From Rostrohypoxylon terebratum (lineage: Eukaryota; Ascomycota; Sordariomycetes; Xylariales; Hypoxylaceae): a stretch of DNA of 64,000 nt. Where the stretch lies: the NCBI GenBank assembly GCA_022497145.1, contig MU385935.1, forward strand, positions 80,837 to 144,836, written 5' to 3'. Under the pieces are notes generated by a model that ran no database searches, was not told where the DNA came from, and was given only the letters and a program-made list of their open reading frames with translations. Positions 51,472 to 63,823 of this stretch are shown here, piece after piece (position 1 is the first letter of the stretch; every line of letters begins with the position of its first letter). The translations under genes were made by a program, and so were the position numbers.

Positions 51472-53046
51472 ATGATGCGAACCGTGTCGAACCGGGTGCT
51501 ACCTCTCGCATTCCGCTACGTCTCAGTTCTTCTAGCGGCCCTGCTTGTCTACTATGTCATCCGAGAGCCCTTGAATGATGCTGTGAGCAATGCAGTTTTT
51601 TTAGGGAAGGGGTCTTTACACGGTCCGGAGCAAGGGAATGAACCGGCCGATATTGCAGCCGCCAGGGTCGCGAAAACTGCCGACGAAAAAGCGCAACTAG
51701 CAGCGGTGGCCGCGGTCGAAGGCGTCCCCGGAAACAAAGTGCAGGAGCCAATGGGCAATGTTGATGTCCCATATGTAAAGAGATACAAGCCGGAACCGCC
51801 CCCATCCAAACCGATCGGAGACCACTTCCCGTATCTCAGGTTTTCCGATTCCCCTCCGCCGGTCCTCGACAATAACCTACCTCCCTTCCCACACGTCGAA
51901 GAACCGACGCCGCTCCTGATCGGCTTTACGAGGAATTGGCCGTTGCTGCTTCAATGTGTGAGTAGTTACATAACAGCAGGATGGCCACCAGAGGATATCT
52001 ACATCGTGGAGAACACAGGCACATTCCACGCGAACCGCAACGGCGCTCTCGAGCTGCAGAACCCATTCTTCATGAACCACACGGCGCTAACGATCCTTGG
52101 TGTGAAAATTCTGGAAACGCCGACTCTGCTTAGCTTTTCGCAGCTGCAGAACTATTTCCTTAGTCTAGCGCTGGAGCACGACTGGCCGCATTTCTGGTGG
52201 AGCCACATGGATGTGATGGTGTTCAGCGACGAGGACGTGAAGAAGAAGGACCGCGACCACGACTGGGACCACGACCCGTACGCGACGATCTACGAGCGCT
52301 GCGTCGGGCTGCTGCGGTATCTCAACGGACCCGACATGCCGCCCTGGGGGACGCACTTCTTCCAGTTCGACCACCTGGCTCTCGTCAACCGCGACGCATA
52401 CCTCAATGTCGGCGCCTGGGACACGCAGATCCCGTATTACGCATCCGACTGCGACATGTACCTGCGGCTGCACTGGGCGGGGTACTGGCAGCCGCAGAGC
52501 GAAGCGGGCCTCGTGTTCGACGTGGCCTCGGTGTTCGACGACATCGCGGTGCTCTTCCGGCTGCCCGGCTCGCACGCCACGTTCGAGGGGGACCCGGTGT
52601 ACGCGCAGCAGACGCCCGGCAGCAGCGAGGACGAGCGCGCGCACCACGAGGCCGACCTCAAGCGCGAGAAGGACATGTACCCGTGGGTCGAGAAGGAGGG
52701 CGAGACGTTCGCGCACCTGATCGAGGTCGCGGGCCGCATGCAGGACCTCAAGTGGAAGGACGAGGGCACCCGCCGCAACGAGTGGCAGATCCGCCAGATG
52801 GGCGGCAAGGACGATCCGTTCTACCGCGACCCGGAGGGCTTCGCGGCCGGTGTCGAGACCCTGGTTGATGCGGGCAGACGCGTGTTCGCGGATAAATGGG
52901 GGCACCGCGGGTGCGATTTGATCGCCATGGGCATCGAGGGCAAGGACGCGTGGCGGCTGGAGCGCGATTGGGATATTAACGAAGGGCCTGGCAGCGTGGG
53001 TGGGAATTGGGGGAGAGATTGGATGACGGGGAGTGATGGGGAGTGA
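51472..53046 (+). CDS. type II membrane protein resembling a Golgi glycosyltransferase
   Basis: A single exon of 524 residues. Seen: a short basic N-terminus, one hydrophobic anchor at about residues 9-30 (LPLAFRYVSVLLAALLVYYVI), an Ala/Pro-rich stem to about 140, then a catalytic-looking domain starting at PTPLLIGFTRNWPLLLQCVSSY with IYIVENTGTF (a Rossmann-like start). An acidic metal-site candidate follows in WWSHMDVMVFSDED (about 242-255), then PPWGTHFFQFDHLALVNRDAY and YYASDCDMYLRLHW. The order of hydrophobic strand, DxD-like motif and D-x-D plus aromatic patch is that of GT-A-fold transferases; the family is inferred, not identified. The domain is followed by a charged helical region and a Trp/Gly-rich end. 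The 52.2-52.9 kb part is very GC-rich with strong third-position G/C bias, which creates long shadow frames on the other strand. Donor and acceptor sugars are unknown. Confidence 0.82.
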   Translation: MMRTVSNRVLPLAFRYVSVLLAALLVYYVIREPLNDAVSNAVFLGKGSLHGPEQGNEPADIAAARVAKTADEKAQLAAVAAVEGVPGNKVQEPMGNVDVPYVKRYKPEPPPSKPIGDHFPYLRFSDSPPPVLDNNLPPFPHVEEPTPLLIGFTRNWPLLLQCVSSYITAGWPPEDIYIVENTGTFHANRNGALELQNPFFMNHTALTILGVKILETPTLLSFSQLQNYFLSLALEHDWPHFWWSHMDVMVFSDEDVKKKDRDHDWDHDPYATIYERCVGLLRYLNGPDMPPWGTHFFQFDHLALVNRDAYLNVGAWDTQIPYYASDCDMYLRLHWAGYWQPQSEAGLVFDVASVFDDIAVLFRLPGSHATFEGDPVYAQQTPGSSEDERAHHEADLKREKDMYPWVEKEGETFAHLIEVAGRMQDLKWKDEGTRRNEWQIRQMGGKDDPFYRDPEGFAAGVETLVDAGRRVFADKWGHRGCDLIAMGIEGKDAWRLERDWDINEGPGSVGGNWGRDWMTGSDGE

Positions 53047-55171
53047 CGGGCAGGACTAGGTACCGAGATGAGAGATGCCTAGGAGAATAGAATGGAATAA
53101 CGTCCTGCTGTTCAGACGGAAGGGGTGATTACGAAATGTCTGTACTGTACATATGGATCTACTTTGAGGTCTACTTTGAGGCGTTGGCGGACGGACGGGT
53201 GGGAACACAGGTCCCCCTGGCGTTGCATGGCATGATTGATTTTTTGAAAAGCATTTGCGCAAGTATTTTTTATAGTAATGAAGATATGAACTATACGTGC
53301 GAACTTGTCTCGATTTGTTGAGAATGATAAATAATAGGTGGGTAGCGACTACCAATGGACTCGATAGAATGTCATTAAGACATAGGTGAGTACTGTACCT
53401 ATACCAGCTTGTTATTTGACCGCAGATAACATATAGATGAGTGTTTGATTCGTTACTTTAGATAACTAGGTCTGTGTCTACCATCAATACTCTATCATGT
53501 GGACGTTTTAAGGGCCTGATGGTGTTGATGAACTAGATACCTACGGCTCAAACAAACTACCTAAAGAACGTATTTTTCTTGTCTACCCCAGAGCCATTCA
53601 TGATGCGATTATGATCAGCGTTTTATGATTGCCTTAAGAGCAGCATTGACGGCAGCCCGGTTAGTCTCTTGCAGTATGTATGTATGTCTCAATGCTATTG
53701 TCGTAAACGCGGCCAGACACTATGCATGCGACGCCTACCTTCTAGTAGGGCCGAGATTAGTCCAGTCCTACCGTTGCAATGAGAGTTGCATGTTAGGGAC
53801 AGGGCTGCATACAGCACTGTATAAAATCTACGATTAAATTGAGATTCATGGATTTGTCTAGACCTTCATCACTGATCATTAAATATCTTATTAATCGTCA
53901 ATTGCCCCTCTCTGGGCTGAATTCTTTTGGTCATACATTGCTTTCCGCTTACCATACGTTCAAGCACTCACAGCATCTCTCTTAAGCTAGATCGTTCGAT
54001 TCGATACCTATTTATGTCAACATTCGCTAAGTAGCTTATGCGTGGCTATTATTAGACAACAGGAGGCGAAGTCTGACCTATTTATAATGAGCACGTTGGT
54101 GATGAGAAAGCTGCTCAACTGAGTTTCGATAGGAAACCAAGATGTGCCGATAATTCGACGAACGTTCCAGACAGTCTATATTTGTAGGTCGATAAAATTA
54201 TACAGTCAGCAATCTTCCACTCAAAGCATTCCTGCCAAAAAGTACCTACGAAAAGGGGTACGTGATATACACAAATGTAGGTAGGTATCACCTGAAATTT
54301 CTATGGACAGTAATTCGATACTGGGTTGGTACATAGGAGGTAATTGGAAACTGAATTAGTTCGTTCCCTTTGAAGTTTCGCATAATCTGGCTATGTACTT
54401 GACGACACGCCCTGGGAAAAGAATCTGAGTAGGTATAGTGTTAATAGGAACTCGATACTGTATGGACACTGTATTTTCTCGCTGAGTCCGGTGTAATTAC
54501 CAGTGGCAGAGGAATTCAGCACACTTCAGCGCCCCTTTTTCAACAAGAACTTAACAGCGGCTTAGCAATGATCAAATCAAGGCCTTTATTTATATGCCGA
54601 AAGCATTTGATATGATACCTAAGATTTAGCTTGCAATAGAACACCTTTGAGATTGGATTCAATAATATTAGTTACATTAGTATATGACCTACCTAGAGGT
54701 AGCGTACATTAGATCTATCATTTAGTCGTTGCCAAGCCGTTGTTGAATTGTGGTTGAAATGTGATTGAAAAGGGGGTTTTTTATCATAGCCCGTTAATAC
54801 CTATGACCTATGTCCTAAGGTGCTACTTACGCTATAATCATCCGCTAAAGCCCCTTAAACTTTAGCACCTGAAGTCCACTAGGTAGGTCTACGATGCTTA
54901 CCTACAGGTGGCTTATGTGGCTTGTTACACGATATAAAAATGGTATGGTGGGATGGAAGATCCTATGACATATGCTCAAGTACAGTGAGTCCCCATGACT
55001 GGGTACCTACGAAGATGAAGCACCAAAAGAAGGAAATTATCGAAGTTGGTTTTACAAATTTGACCGCCGAATTCGAGTCCCGACAAACGGGATAGGTGGT
55101 ACACTAACAATCACCCCTAATAATGAAATGGGCTCAAAAGAGCTCACGATCACTCATTCGTCGCTCTCTAA
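53047..55171. other. intergenic, AT-rich, no gene seen
   Basis: Only short frames (at most 99 codons) are present. TAGGTAGG words occur at 54278-54287 and 54880-54887. No RNA gene or element is recognised. Confidence 0.55.
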
Positions 55172-56090
55172 CTAGCCATTAAATGTTCGGTCAGGGTCAG
55201 CCAGCCACTCTCGAATCTTATTCAAGCTGAAAAGATCATGCTCCTTGTCGGAAAACATGACTAGCTTTTCGCCATCGCACCAGCCGGGTGTCCCCCCTTC
55301 CATGAGCCTTGCGCCAAACGGCCGACAGGATCCAAAATCAATCAATACTGGCAAATTATCTTTATCCAGTAGTATATTGCTTGGTTTCAAGTCATTGTGC
55401 GCTAGTCCGGCCTGATGCAGGTGCAAGATTGCCGACTCAAGCTCCTCCATGAAGCGCTGTGAGTTTATAGTGCCATTCTTATCCTTGTCCTTGTCCATTT
55501 GCCACATGAAAAAATCCATGAGACTGCACTTGTGACGCTCCAGAACGATTCCCGCTAGACGTCTATCTCTCTTCAGGCAGCCGAAGTACTGAATTATATT
55601 CTTATGCTGTATGCTTGATACCTGCTCCATTATCCGAGCCTCTCCCACTATATCAAGCAGAGTTAATAAAGGGGTTTTGAGAGAAATAATGGTGAGATAA
55701 CAGGCATGCCAGATACTTACAGAAAACGCCACGAATCCACTCGTGAGGTTGGGAGGTCTCATACGTGAGAAGGGAAGGCCTCTTGATATATAATTCGTTA
55801 TCTGGCTTTCCAGTTGTTGCCATTTCTTTAAGGCTAACTTCTTCAGGTATCTCTGGGTATATTTCCGCATCCGGGATTCTTCGCATCGCATCTTTTACCT
55901 CTTCAATGTTGACGTCGGGCCTAGGCTTGAATATTTGCGCGAAATATGCCTCACCATTCCGATAGAACTTCCAGAAAGTAGTATATTCACCATCTGGTTC
56001 ACCCTCGTTAGGCACTCCAGTCGCGCCGTCGAGATCGGCGAACGATTGAATGTCGTGAGGAGGGCTAACATCATCTTTTACAGTCGTCAT
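55172..56090 (-). CDS. small protein-kinase-like protein
   Basis: Exons 55721-56090 and 55172-55647 (complement) join across a 73-bp intron (GTAAGT...GATATAG) to 281 residues; the join makes GVFLGEARIMEQ. Seen: a candidate ATP-site Lys103 in ELYIKRPSLL, helix-C Glu126 or Glu131, hinge IVLERH (about 157-162), a catalytic loop HNDLKPSNILLD (Asp209, Lys211, Asn214) and IDFGSC (Asp227), then GGTPGW. The usual His-Arg-Asp is His-Asn-Asp, and no glycine-rich loop is evident; the region where it should be is unusual (residues 1-95 have no family match that I see). The C-lobe ends about 50 residues after DFG, much shorter than in a typical kinase. It resembles the small, rapidly changing kinase-like families of ascomycetes. 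The key catalytic Asp and Lys residues are kept, so activity is possible but unproven. The ATG at 56090 is the first in frame. Confidence 0.8.
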
Positions 56091-59000
56091 GGCTTGGAAA
56101 GGTAAGGGAGGAAAAGAGAAATTGATGTGGAGGGTATCAAGTCTGAGTATAATGCAGGCTTCCTGAGGGTTGGTAGAAAGAGTCAAAATTGATATATGTA
56201 AATGAAAACTTGAAGAAGAAAGGTGCTGTAAATGGTTGTTTCGTTTGTGAGTGCGAGGTAGCCCCCTAACTGGAGGTAATACTAGACTGATCCACTTCTA
56301 TCAACCAATAACCGGCTAATTGACCAATGTCAACACCTTGCTCGGTATCAATTAAAGGCTACATGAGCCCAAGGGGCTTGTTGGTGATCCATTAGCACAG
56401 GCTTCAAACCTCGCCAAGCTAGGCTGCTGCGCTTCGATTTAAGCGTAACGCTTGATAATATGTGACGGCTTCACCAGATAATCAAGCCGTAGCTACCCAA
56501 TTTGAATTAATTGGTGATTTGTATGTTTTCAACTTCCTTTAATCCATCCAACAAAGTTATGTAACACTTAGAATCCCATGTACTCGTCAACTAGCTAACC
56601 GCTATGCAGGTCTCGTAGGTGCTATATTACTTTATAGTGTTCATGGAAGAATTGGGAGAACAATCAAGGTTGACTTTGGCAACATGGGCTTTTAAGTCAG
56701 GCTATGGAGTCTTTGATAGTCTCCCCGAAAGGTCAAACGTCTATGAAGTCTGCGATCCTGTCTTTTGAATTAGAGTTCAAGTCGGGTTGATAGAGCAATT
56801 TCAATTAAATACTATATCAAATCATAGGCACTCCAGTTCACTGCCACGCACAGGACCGCATCCTACGTCAACAGCTTTTGAAAGTTGATAGGTAACGATA
56901 GGGAGATGCTCTGCATTTTTAGAATTACACCGGTAGGTCCTGATATGGCTCCTCATGTGTAGCCAAACCGTCACAGTTAGACAAACTTATAATCTCGACG
57001 GAATAATCGATTACAGGCATATAATCAGCAATTAAACACAGAGTATCATATAACAGTCTTACCAGAGGTTTCACATCACCATAATATAAGTAACAACATC
57101 ATATGGCGCTCAACAGTACATTGGCTCTTGTACCTGGGGAACGGCGATATAAGCTATGTTATTTAGAAGCATCTATGCCTTGTAGGCATTATTTGTATGC
57201 AAATCCCAGAATCTTTCATAACAAACAGGGACTGCGTCCACCGCCTTGCCCACTGATTTGTAAATATAATTTTTTCTTCTAGATGTAGGCGATTTGGTAT
57301 TCCATGCCCGGCTGCGTGTCAAGTTAGACTGTTAGGTTAGACCTTCGTGTTACACGATATCTTGAGAAAAGTACATATTATTCTCATAAGAAAAGGAAGA
57401 CTCGTCGGTGTTCAGTTCTTGTATTAAAATAATCACCGATATGTCAACATCAGGTCGAGATCTAGGTCTGAGCTTTGAATCGTGTCCACACTTTCCTTCA
57501 ATTTTTGATATCAGGGATCTTCCCATGTCTAAAGCAAGGGAAATGAATTCGGGACTGTCCTCGGGGAACTTTTATGTCCCGGTTGACAGAAACCTGCGAG
57601 AGTCTAGCTGACTATCTCGCCAAGTCAGCCCCTGACACCACCTAGAAGCTTAATTCGGAAAATCAAGCGTCAGCGTCGATTCAGATGAAGTTAAGCCCTA
57701 TCTTACCTAGTAGTTAACTCGCTCTCAAGCACGATCTCAACCATCGCCGGTTTTTATTGTAACATGCCGGCTCGCCGTCTCTGGAAAGAAGCGCATGTTA
57801 TCTCATTTTCCAAAGCATGTGACTGTTGTCTCGTTTTGGGTATAGTTGATAACTTGGCAAGTGCCAAGTATAATTATTGCTTGGTCTTATAGGTAGCTGG
57901 TGCATTAGGTAGTATGCAGGTGCCTATGAGGCTATCAAAACCTGAAAGTTCAGTCTACTGCATCGTGATAGGACTATTTGAAGTGTTTCTGCATATTTTA
58001 CTAAAGAAAATCCGTCTGTTATCAAAAACTAGGTAGGTACCTATGATTGTGAGCGTGTTGCCAGCATAGATAATCTAGCGTAGCACAAAAAAGTTCCTGG
58101 CATTTGGTGGCTATAGCGATTTGCGTCACGGATAACTTTGTATGCCGAATCTTTAGCTCGATCTACATCGACATCGTCCGAGAAGTATAGATATTTTCTC
58201 AGTCCCCATATTATCTAGATTGCGACCTCTCGGAATGCGCCCATAGCAAACACCGGGCAAGATTGAACGTAGTCTAACATAAATGAACGTGGCGAAGTTA
58301 TCTGCACCCCAGAATTTCATGTAGACATGTGGTTTCCTTGCGTAATGGTGCGTTTGGATGCAATGAGGATTGCTGAATGACGCATTCACACGCAAGAATA
58401 CGCTTTTCTGGCGTCAGAGGCATTGGCCCTGTTTCATCTCGATGAGCGAGGTATGATTCAAATCGCGACGAGATGTTATCCTCAAATCAAATATGTCGAG
58501 ATGGTTAGGATAATTCCTCAATGAGTGCTGTTCCGAAAGCGGTTTTCCTTTGGACCAGCTTCTTCATTTGGAATACTGTCTACTCGGAGCCCAGTCTCAA
58601 ATGGGGATGATCGCCTCGACGAATAGCATCTCATAAGCTTATACTAATGCCGCTTACTATGATAAGGCATCCTAGCTACAGCCCTAGGTGTAAGCAGTGT
58701 AGTGTAAGTGTGAGTGCAAGGCCCACGAGTCATAGTAAAATATAGTGATCACGGTCCGCCCAGTTGGTAAAGAAGACCGGATCGTTGGGGCTGGTTATCT
58801 CTGGGCATGTGAATGGGAGGGGATTGTATGGAGGGCAAGTATTGAAACAATAAGGGTCCTGAAGTCTGGACTTCCTCAAACGACGACCTGATGTCATTGG
58901 ACGCGATGTTGAAGAAAACTGGATCATCCTATAAAATCAGATAAGGTTGGATGGGTTACAATCTCCAGGCTGCGAAGGCGACGCATCTTAAACGACCCCC

Positions 59001-61140
59001 CTGAAATGCGATGTGGGCCAATCACATGCGAGACTCTTAATGGATGGCACCAATAGTGTCACCGTATCGGATGATGTTGAAGACCCGAATTTAATCGCCT
59101 GGATTTTTGCACATAGGCTTCTACAGGGATCGAAAGTACCTTGGAGGCATCTGGCATAGGTATCTGGCATATGTTAATGACAAAGCAGTAGTATTCAAGA
59201 TTTCGGGACGAGCAAGCTGAATCCACGTAACGGGATCCTCCTCTGGGCGCTGCGGGTTGATGTAGTGTACGAATCGGCAGGGATCAAGATCCCCGAGAAG
59301 ATCATCCATCCCGAGAGCGCCGATCGCTACGATCGCACGTTAGGGTTAGGTATTATCCCGTTTGCGGGTTAAATTGAAGCTTAGAAAGGTTCGAGAAGCT
59401 ATAATCACGGCCTATATGCTTCTGGTACAATACGATATCTTCGTCTGGGGGGTTATCTTAACTCGGCTGTGTAAAGCGACTGATAAACAAGCATTTTCAA
59501 GAGGAATTAGCTTATATAGAACACGTATTATAGCCTACCTACCGACGCAGCAGGTAGCTAAGACAATTGTGGATATCACTTGCTAGGTACCCGGTCCTTG
59601 TAGAGTCGACCTTGGCGGCGACGCCAAGATTTGAGCTTCTCGATACCTACCGCGTATGAATTCTCTACCTCCTGCGGTGGTTTCTATCGCGTAACAGGTC
59701 TGATTTTCTATCACTCGCGAGTACCTTGCAGTCTGTCCTGTCACATCGTTTAGCACAACTTTACCTTTTCAGGTCCCCCGCCGAAAGAACGTGAATCTAG
59801 ATATCTGCGGCTGACTACCGAACGAACCACGAAGAGTTCTGTAAATGGACGGGATGATAAATGGGCAGCCATCAGAGTCAAGCCATGGAAAAACGTGATG
59901 GCAATATGTAGTAAGTAAATGGCCATAGAGGAGGTAGGCCTCTTAGTAGTCGATGCGAGGGCGGGGGGGGGACCCATCGTGTCTAAGCCAATAAGAATAA
60001 AACTCGTAACACGGTAGAGATAAAAACCCGATACTACCTGCCAAAGTTGTCACTCAGCCTCAACAACGGGTAAGCCTACTCGCCGGTGTGACTACGCCTA
60101 ACCTGTTACCTCACGCTTACCCATGACCATTGTGACCTATGAACCCTACAAACCCAGCCGCAAAAAACGGACAAAATTGTTCTACCTAGCTAAACAGTCT
60201 TAGCATATCTGAATCTCGGCCAGATACAATCTTTATTCTTATGTAACCAGCCACATGATATCTCTCACATCGATGAAGTTCATCGTTCATATACCCCATG
60301 ATATACGCACCTTCAGGCTGGCTATTCTACTAACAGCCACCGAGGCGTCTATCCCACAACGAACCACACCTGAAAAATACGATAGATCTCTGTTTAGGCC
60401 AAAGCATGCAAGCATGTGGCGTAGTAAGTTGTATCTCTTCGCTTGGTCTTGATGGCCGGATTTGGACTCGAGATCTGGTAACGCACCTCTGATAGGGCTG
60501 GGCATGTTAATTGTCCCAGTAAACCACCACGCCGCTCGACACCCGGTTCTTAACAATGTGCCGACGTGGTGTGCAGATATGCACAGATATGTTGTGTTGC
60601 GGTTAACGGTTCCTGAATCTAGGGACTTCGGTCTCCACAATGACAGCAGCCACCTACACGCAACCTACTAGGGATCATGCCCGCATGCTATGCTTGTTCT
60701 TTTGTGGGCTCCGAGATCAGATTTGAGGCGATATTGACTGGGATCAACGTGGAGAATTCCCACTTCGGGTAGTTGGCAAAGCAAACAAGATACAAAGCTT
60801 GATAGCTTGGTTGACTCCATCATCGTTGAAACTGGGGATGTGCGCCACGCCCATCTAGGCCCGCATCTCCTACCTTGCAGGACTGGGGCATCGTTGATCT
60901 TTGCGATATGGAAAAGGACGTATCGTTCGATAGGTCGGGGAGGAACAGTAACTCTGAGGACGTATGAGGCCCCGACCTCATCGCGCATAGATGAGGCCGA
61001 TAATCTCAAACCTTACTAGTACTTATATCCCTTTCGTTCATCCTGTCGTCTCCTTCGATTTTGGAATTCCTCGTGCCAACCAACCCCACAGAAATATAAT
61101 CCAAAAGATCAAAGAAAGACATCCTCATCCTCTTTTCACC
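56091..61140. other. gene-poor block (5 kb)
   Basis: No intact gene is supported. Minus-strand frames at 58730-58927, 58988-59170 and 59121-59309 lie in a row and have a protein-like composition (for example DPCRFVHYINPQ and DPVTWIQLARPE in the last), which could be remains or exons of a gene I do not recognise. ACTAGGTAGGTACC lies at 58029-58042. The 120 bases before 61141 are pyrimidine-rich and end in CACC before the ATG. Confidence 0.5.
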
Positions 61141-62699
61141 ATGACGCATAACTATTCTGAAAAGGGACAGTCGGGTGCCTTCGATTTGGCACCGACACCC
61201 ATCGCTTCAACCTTGCCGTCTGCCGGACCCTCAACGGGTACTACCACTCCTTCGATACACTCTGTTGGGAAGGGAGGCGACAGTGAGAAGCAAGTGGAGA
61301 GAGTCTCCGAGCGTGCAATCCTCCCAGACCAACTCGGATCCGAGCTTAGTCGACAAGTCCGCCGTAAGTCTTCACCAAAGATGTATCTCTAAGTTACACC
61401 ACTGACATATCTACTCTAGACAAATATGCTTCTTCATACAGGAAGATATTCGGTGTCATATTTGCCGCCAACCTGTCTGTCTTTGTGGCCTTGATGGTAG
61501 TTAACAAGGGTAACCCTAACTCGCGAGATGTGGGTAGCGCCGCATCAGCCAACCTCATGGTTAGCATCTTGTTCCGACAGGAGGAGTTCGTCAACCTATG
61601 CTATGAAATCTGCACTTGTGTCCCTCACTCATGGCCTCTCTACATCCGAAAGCGACTTGCAAAGGTCTTCCACTACGGAGGTGGCCACAGTGGTGCGGGA
61701 ACAGCTGCAGTAGTATGGTATCTCCTATATACGATATTAGCGACGAAAGATTGGATTGACGAGCCAGTGACTGATGAGTTGGTGAACATGATCACCAGCT
61801 GGATCTTGGTCTCTATGTTCATCATCATCTTAACTTCAGCTCACCCTGACCTGCGCCGAAGATTCCACGACTACTTTGAGGCATTCCACAGATTCGCTGG
61901 CTGGACTGCTTTGACCACCTTCTGGATTCACAACATCTTCTCCGCCAGAGTCACTGCTAGACAATGGGATGCCTCGATTGGCTACGTCCTTCTCCATTCT
62001 CCCAACTTTTGGTGTATTTGCATTTCAACTTCATGCACCATCGCTTCCTGGTCTCGTCTGCGCCATCGCACCGTGTACCCTGAGAAGCTCAGTGACCATG
62101 CCACCCGTCTACACTTCAAGTACCGGGGCATGGCACCTTTCTACGGTCTCAAGATCAGCGACAAGCCTTTGACTGAGTGGCACGCTTTTGCCACCATCCC
62201 TGACACTGATCCTGAGTCTGGTAAGATCAACGGCTTCAGCGTCGTAGTCAGTAACGCTGGCGACTGGACCAAGAAGCAAATCATGAAGCCCAACGAGCGA
62301 AAGCTGTGGGTCCGTGGTGCTCCCCTCCACGGTCTTCTCTACACCTCCAAGCTGTTCAAGCAAATTGTCGTCGTCGCCACCGGATCTGGTATCGGCCCTT
62401 GCTTGTCGCTTCTGTTCGCTGACGTCACTCCTCGCCGTGTATTCTGGAGTACCCGAGAGCCTCACGCAACATATGGTTCGAAGGTGGTGTCTGAGGTCAA
62501 GCGAGCTGACCCCAACGCCGTTATCTGGAACACTCACGAGAAGGGATACCCTGACATCGTTCGGGAAGTGTACCAACTCGTTCACGAATGCAACGCCGAG
62601 GCTGTCTTCATCATCTCCAACCCCAAGGTGACGGAGAAGGTCGTCTATGGCATGACGACTCGTGGTGTCCCCGCGTACGGTGCTATTTTCGACTCTTAA
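61141..62699 (+). CDS. tmpA: integral membrane flavoprotein-like protein, TmpA homologue
   Basis: TmpA of Aspergillus nidulans is a membrane protein reported to act in signalling for asexual sporulation, with a reductase-like cytoplasmic half (recalled family knowledge). Exons 61141-61363 and 61420-62699 join across a 56-bp intron (GTAAGT...CTCTAG) to 500 residues, restoring QVRHKYASSYRKIF. Seen: a Ser/Thr/Pro-rich N-terminus (1-75); about five or six membrane segments between 80 and 280, including IFGVIFAANLSVFVALMVV, AAVVWYLLYTIL and SWILVSMFIIILTS, with His residues in FHYGGGHSG, FHRFAGW and FWIHNIFS; then a soluble part with LHFKYRGMAPFYGLKIS, WHAFATIPD and a nucleotide-binding-like IVVVATGSGIGPCLSLL, ending YGMTTRGVPAYGAIFDS. 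An ATG at 60991 is in frame and would add 50 residues, but that stretch looks like leader sequence. It lacks an attached adenylation domain, which related fungal proteins can have. Confidence 0.9.
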
Positions 62700-63823
62700 A
62701 CGACGACAATGATAATGAATGGATCACGAATGGAAGATTGCTAATATTGGTTAGCCCTCTACACTTACTAGGGGCATCAGAGATGGCAATGTGACAATGT
62801 AGCGATTAACGCAGCATAAAGTCGGGGGTTCAGTGTGGGATCACAACCCGAGGAGTGGCATTATCGACGAGAAGCTAAAGTTGAAGTATCTTTTCTTTTA
62901 TTGGCGGGCAGCAGAGCCGCTCATGTAACTTTTCTCTTCACGACATTCTTTTTCCTTTCCACCCTTCTATTCCCCAATCTCATTTTCAAACTCTGCAGGA
63001 ATATGGCTGGACATCATGAGGACACTGTAAATAGAATATTAGATAACGCGAAATGCCGCTTCTCAGGTTGGACACAGATATCTACGACCTAGGTATCAAA
63101 AGCTTAGATTAGACTTAGATCCCACCATGAAACGAACCATATATGAATACAAAATTTACCTCCTGGTAGATGGTTCACTCGGAGCTCCCTTGCAGTTTCG
63201 ATTCTTGCCTATGTTTTTCATCACAATTCTCCTATCAAATGAACTCACATAGTTACTAAGTCGTCTAACAGCGCGCTCCAAAGCATACCATTCCTTGCCA
63301 AGACCAATTCAGCTTTGATGATGTGGCCATCCTTCCTCTCAAGGAAATTGAGAATCCCAGGCGACGAATGACACTAGGTTAGGCTATTTAACCCACTTAC
63401 TGGGATCCTACGCTTGGCGATGAAGACTAATATACCTTGTACGAGGCTTACGTCACGAACAAAACCAACTAACAAAAGCGGAAGGCTTCATTTGAATATG
63501 GATACGGTACCATATGTGGATATTGTTTGGATACTTGCGGGGAGTAGTAAGATCCGGATGGTTCGATCGCAGGTCGTATTTTCACGTTGGAAAGAATGCT
63601 ACTGTGGATGAATAGCCGATCTGGAACCTGGAGGTTACAACAGCCAAGAATATTCCACTAATATGACGCAGGAACTCCAATACGCGCCGTCAAAAGTCGG
63701 AGGGCTAGTTATGTGAGTCAATACCATGAATAATTGTACATCTTAAATTGCAAAGAGCTTCACAATGCCGGTCTTCGTTTCTCTTTTTTTGGTACGACAA
63801 AAAAAAAAAAAAAAAGGCCTGGA
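62700..63823. other. 3' intergenic region, no gene seen
   Basis: Short frames only. A 17-base A tract (63799-63815) immediately precedes the TTAGGG blocks. Confidence 0.5.

Noticed and set aside
52165..52905. 246-codon open frame on the minus strand and 223-codon frame on the plus strand within the glycosyltransferase-like gene
   Set aside because: Shadows of a GC-rich coding region with strong third-position bias; the translations are Arg/Val/Ala/Leu-rich without motifs, while the 524-residue frame has an anchor and ordered motifs.
62109..62585. 158-codon minus-strand frame within the TmpA-like gene
   Set aside because: Antisense shadow; the sense frame has clear family structure.
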